From Nitrospina sp. (GTDB taxonomy: Bacteria; Nitrospinota; Nitrospinia; Nitrospinales; VA-1): 64,000 bases of DNA. The stretch's first letter is position 1. Every line of letters begins with the position of its first letter. Shown piece by piece: positions 62,365-64,000 of the stretch. The notes beneath the pieces are model-generated. The model worked only from the letters and a program-made list of their open reading frames with translations, did no database searches and had not been told where the DNA came from. A program made the position numbers and the translations under genes. Location of the stretch: contig JABIAY010000053.1 in assembly GCA_018653085.1 (NCBI GenBank), forward strand, positions 190,561-254,560, read 5' to 3'.

Positions 62365-62772
62365 CTAAATCCCCGGGTTGTCATCAAATATTTCGTTATA
62401 ATCTTCCGTAGCCGAATTATCCGATGCAGGGCGGCACCAGTCGAAATCGGGATTATCATCGGCATCCTTCGATTCCGCTGTCTGGGGTGTTTGGCCAGCG
62501 AAATTTTTCAAGTCCAATCCCGTGAAATCCCTCCCCCCGCATTGGCATTCTGATTCGCCATCTACGAATTCTGTCTCGGTCTTGAGCAGATAAGCCCTGC
62601 CACAGGAATCGCAGGTGTGGCCTTGATGGGTTTGGGACAAATCGTAAGCCAGCATGTTTTCCCGGCATTGATTACATATGGCCGGGACTTCGGAAGTGAA
62701 TGCGGGAATCAAATTTTCAAGCCCACAACCGCCGCATTCTATCAGTAGCTCGACAGGTGTCTGCAAGGTCAT
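62365..62772 (-). CDS. zinc-ribbon hypothetical protein
   Basis: 135 residues. Three Cys clusters suggest rubredoxin-like or zinc-ribbon knuckles: IECGGCGLEN and ICNQCREN (C-x2-C pairs) then TCDSCGRAYLL and SECQCGGRDFTG. The C-terminal third is acidic and disordered (SKDADDNPDFDW...NEIFDDNPGI). No known family recognised. It begins 7 bp after the ferritin-like gene, so the two are co-transcribed; a metal or redox role is plausible but not shown. Confidence 0.6.
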   Translation of the reverse strand: MTLQTPVELLIECGGCGLENLIPAFTSEVPAICNQCRENMLAYDLSQTHQGHTCDSCGRAYLLKTETEFVDGESECQCGGRDFTGLDLKNFAGQTPQTAESKDADDNPDFDWCRPASDNSATEDYNEIFDDNPGI

Positions 62773-62778
62773 GGCGGT

Positions 62779-63147
62779 TTATGAGTCCGAGCTTTCCGGA
62801 AAGATTTTTGACATATCCCCCATTTTCTCCATTGCTTCTTCCTTGGACATTTTAGTGATATCAATGCCCATTTCAGCTAATGCGCCAGAGAAAGGACATT
62901 TGCTGGCGCTACTTGCGGGAGCCTCACCTTCGGCGGCAGGTGCAGGTTTTTCGGTTTCGATTTCTCCCGCTTCCGCCATGATGACCCAGTGCATGGATTC
63001 AATGGTCTGTTTTTTTTCGGAAGTTATTTTTTCAATGCTTTCTTTGGTTTCAGGATGCGTCACTAAAGCGGCGGCCTCTATATATTTTTCCAAAGCTTTT
63101 TTCTCAAACTCAACAGCTTCTTTTAACACTGCGGCGGAACTGGACAT
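62779..63147 (-). CDS. helical ferritin-like / rubrerythrin-like hypothetical protein
   Basis: 122 residues from ATG 63147, behind CAGGAG; the frame continues upstream to a TTG without better support. Residues 1-60 form two amphipathic helices (VLKEAVEFEKKALEKYIEAAALV, KESIEKITSEKKQTIESMHWVIM), as in the ferritin-like superfamily, with EFE..A and a second H/E pair. A Pro/Ala-rich linker and a short helix (SKEEAMEKMGDMSKIF) follow. One Cys (SKCPFSG) could bind a cofactor. No specific family can be named. Coupled with the zinc-ribbon gene. Confidence 0.6.
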   Translation of the reverse strand: MSSSAAVLKEAVEFEKKALEKYIEAAALVTHPETKESIEKITSEKKQTIESMHWVIMAEAGEIETEKPAPAAEGEAPASSASKCPFSGALAEMGIDITKMSKEEAMEKMGDMSKIFPESSDS

Positions 63148-63266
63148 TGTCGAATCTCCTGACAAAATTAATTGTTTTGTATAAATAGTATTTTAGTGGG
63201 ACTTTAAAAATATAGCAAATCCTTTGCCCAAATAGCAATAATGTTATCCATGCGAATCCAGGCGTG

Positions 63267-63295
63267 TTGCGGGAGTATGGGAAACCTGACATAAT
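63267..63295 (+). promoter_or_regulatory. promoter placing the transcript start at the hemY ATG
   Basis: TTGCGG (63267-63272), 17-bp spacer and CATAAT (63290-63295). The expected start site (about 7 nt past the -10) is at 63302, the A of the ATG, so hemY mRNA may be leaderless. No Shine-Dalgarno is present. Confidence 0.45.
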
Positions 63296-63301
63296 GCGCC
63301 C

Positions 63302-64000
63302 ATGAAAAAAGTCATTGTCATAGGAGGCGGCATTGCCGGGCTGGCGGCGGCATACCGTATCCAGAGGGAAATATCAGCAGGAGCTCCGCTGGAATGCTCC
63401 CTGCTTGAAGGTGGAGACCAATTTGGCGGAAAAATCGCCACAGAAAGGTCTGATGGGTTCGTCATCGAACGGGGCCCCGATTCATTTATTTCGCAAAAAC
63501 CTGCGGCCATCCGATTATGTGAACAACTGGGCATTGCAGACCATCTGGTCGGAACCAATCCGGAAACCCCCAGCACCTATGTCTACACCGGAGGCAGGCT
63601 GGTGACCATGCCGGATGGGTTGAGTTTGATGATTCCCACTAAATTCCTGCCTTTCGCCCTGACACCCCTGTTCAGTCTGTCCGGGAAAATCCGTATGGCG
63701 TTCGATCTTCTGATTCCCAAAAAAGTGGATGAAAACGATGAAAGCCTGGCTTCATTTGTGCGCAGGCGGATGGGCGAGGAAGCGTTGAGAAAAATGGCCG
63801 AGCCCATGCTGGCCGGCATTTATGCCAGTGATCCCGAAACTATGAGTATTGGCAGTACCTTTCCCATGTTTGTCGAGACCGAACGCAAATACCGATCCCT
63901 CATTCTTGGAATGCTGGCAAGAAAAAAAGCCATGCTTTTAAATGCCAATAAGCGCCCTGCAAATAACTACAGCCTGTTTATGACCTTGAAAGACGGTTTA
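63302..64000 (+). CDS. hemY: protoporphyrinogen oxidase (FAD type), N-terminal part
   Basis: 233 residues visible; the gene continues past the right edge. The N-terminus KKVIVIGGGIAGLAAAYRI is the FAD dinucleotide-binding fold, followed by GGKIATERSDGFVIERGPDSFISQKPAA and the family-typical SFVRRRMGEEALRKMAEPMLAGIYASDPETMSIGSTFPM. The enzyme oxidises protoporphyrinogen IX to protoporphyrin IX before iron insertion (or the coproporphyrin analogue). A near-consensus promoter lies directly at the start codon. No other haem gene is adjacent. Confidence 0.93.
   Translation, partial: MKKVIVIGGGIAGLAAAYRIQREISAGAPLECSLLEGGDQFGGKIATERSDGFVIERGPDSFISQKPAAIRLCEQLGIADHLVGTNPETPSTYVYTGGRLVTMPDGLSLMIPTKFLPFALTPLFSLSGKIRMAFDLLIPKKVDENDESLASFVRRRMGEEALRKMAEPMLAGIYASDPETMSIGSTFPMFVETERKYRSLILGMLARKKAMLLNANKRPANNYSLFMTLKDGL

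Overview
The window reads as chromosome of a Gram-negative bacterium: it has an outer-membrane porin, several lipobox lipoproteins, MlaC, an O-antigen ligase and a Wzx-type flippase. The mix of core genes (monomeric isocitrate dehydrogenase beside malate dehydrogenase, the pheA-tyrA-cmk-rpsA-sppA-ihfB string, GlnD, a small cytochrome c) reminds me of Nitrospinota/Nitrospina-like or deltaproteobacterial genomes. That placement is an inference from gene content and is not proven. No rRNA, tRNA, CRISPR array, phage or transposase gene was seen.

Layout. 1-7 kb holds a porin (cut by the left edge), a PhoR/PhoB-like two-component system with candidate Pho boxes, a DUF1566 protein and a sensor kinase split by an in-frame UGA. 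7-19 kb, mostly on the minus strand, holds a nitrilase, aroC, ihfB, sppA, rpsA, cmk, tyrA, pheA, a cytochrome c and glnD. 19-22.5 kb holds icd and mdh, divergent from glnD. 23-31 kb holds a YCII protein, a phosphoesterase, arsC, the SOS pair lexA-dinB, a class V aminotransferase and a tetR-SDR-peroxiredoxin stress operon with a clear promoter/operator. 31-45 kb is envelope-oriented (two lipoproteins, mlaC, a GHMP kinase, an MMPL transporter) plus small signalling and membrane proteins and pepA. 45-47 kb has a stand-alone NuoF/HoxF-like flavo-iron-sulfur protein. 47-61 kb has a peptide-binding lipoprotein, a duplicated O-antigen ligase, two LRR proteins and a nucleotide-sugar/polysaccharide block (two gmd, colD-like, a glycosyltransferase, wzx). 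61-64 kb has a DHH phosphoesterase, two small proteins and the start of a protoporphyrinogen oxidase.

The most unusual signal is a dense set of short palindromic repeats between 2.5 and 47.15 kb. They recur in most gene gaps of the non-operonic stretches and repeatedly intrude on coding sequence. One copy is inserted in frame inside dinB (75 nt, 25 codons). Others supply stop codons or C-terminal tails (nitrilase, DUF1566 protein, phosphoesterase, GHMP kinase, DUF2784 protein). Two copies appear to supply the start codon and Shine-Dalgarno of a gene (cytochrome c, class V aminotransferase). One forms a terminator between convergent genes. They are absent from 47.15-64 kb, where the surface-polysaccharide genes lie. 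The behaviour resembles the Rickettsia palindromic elements, but the sequences are different and no mobilising enzyme is visible here.
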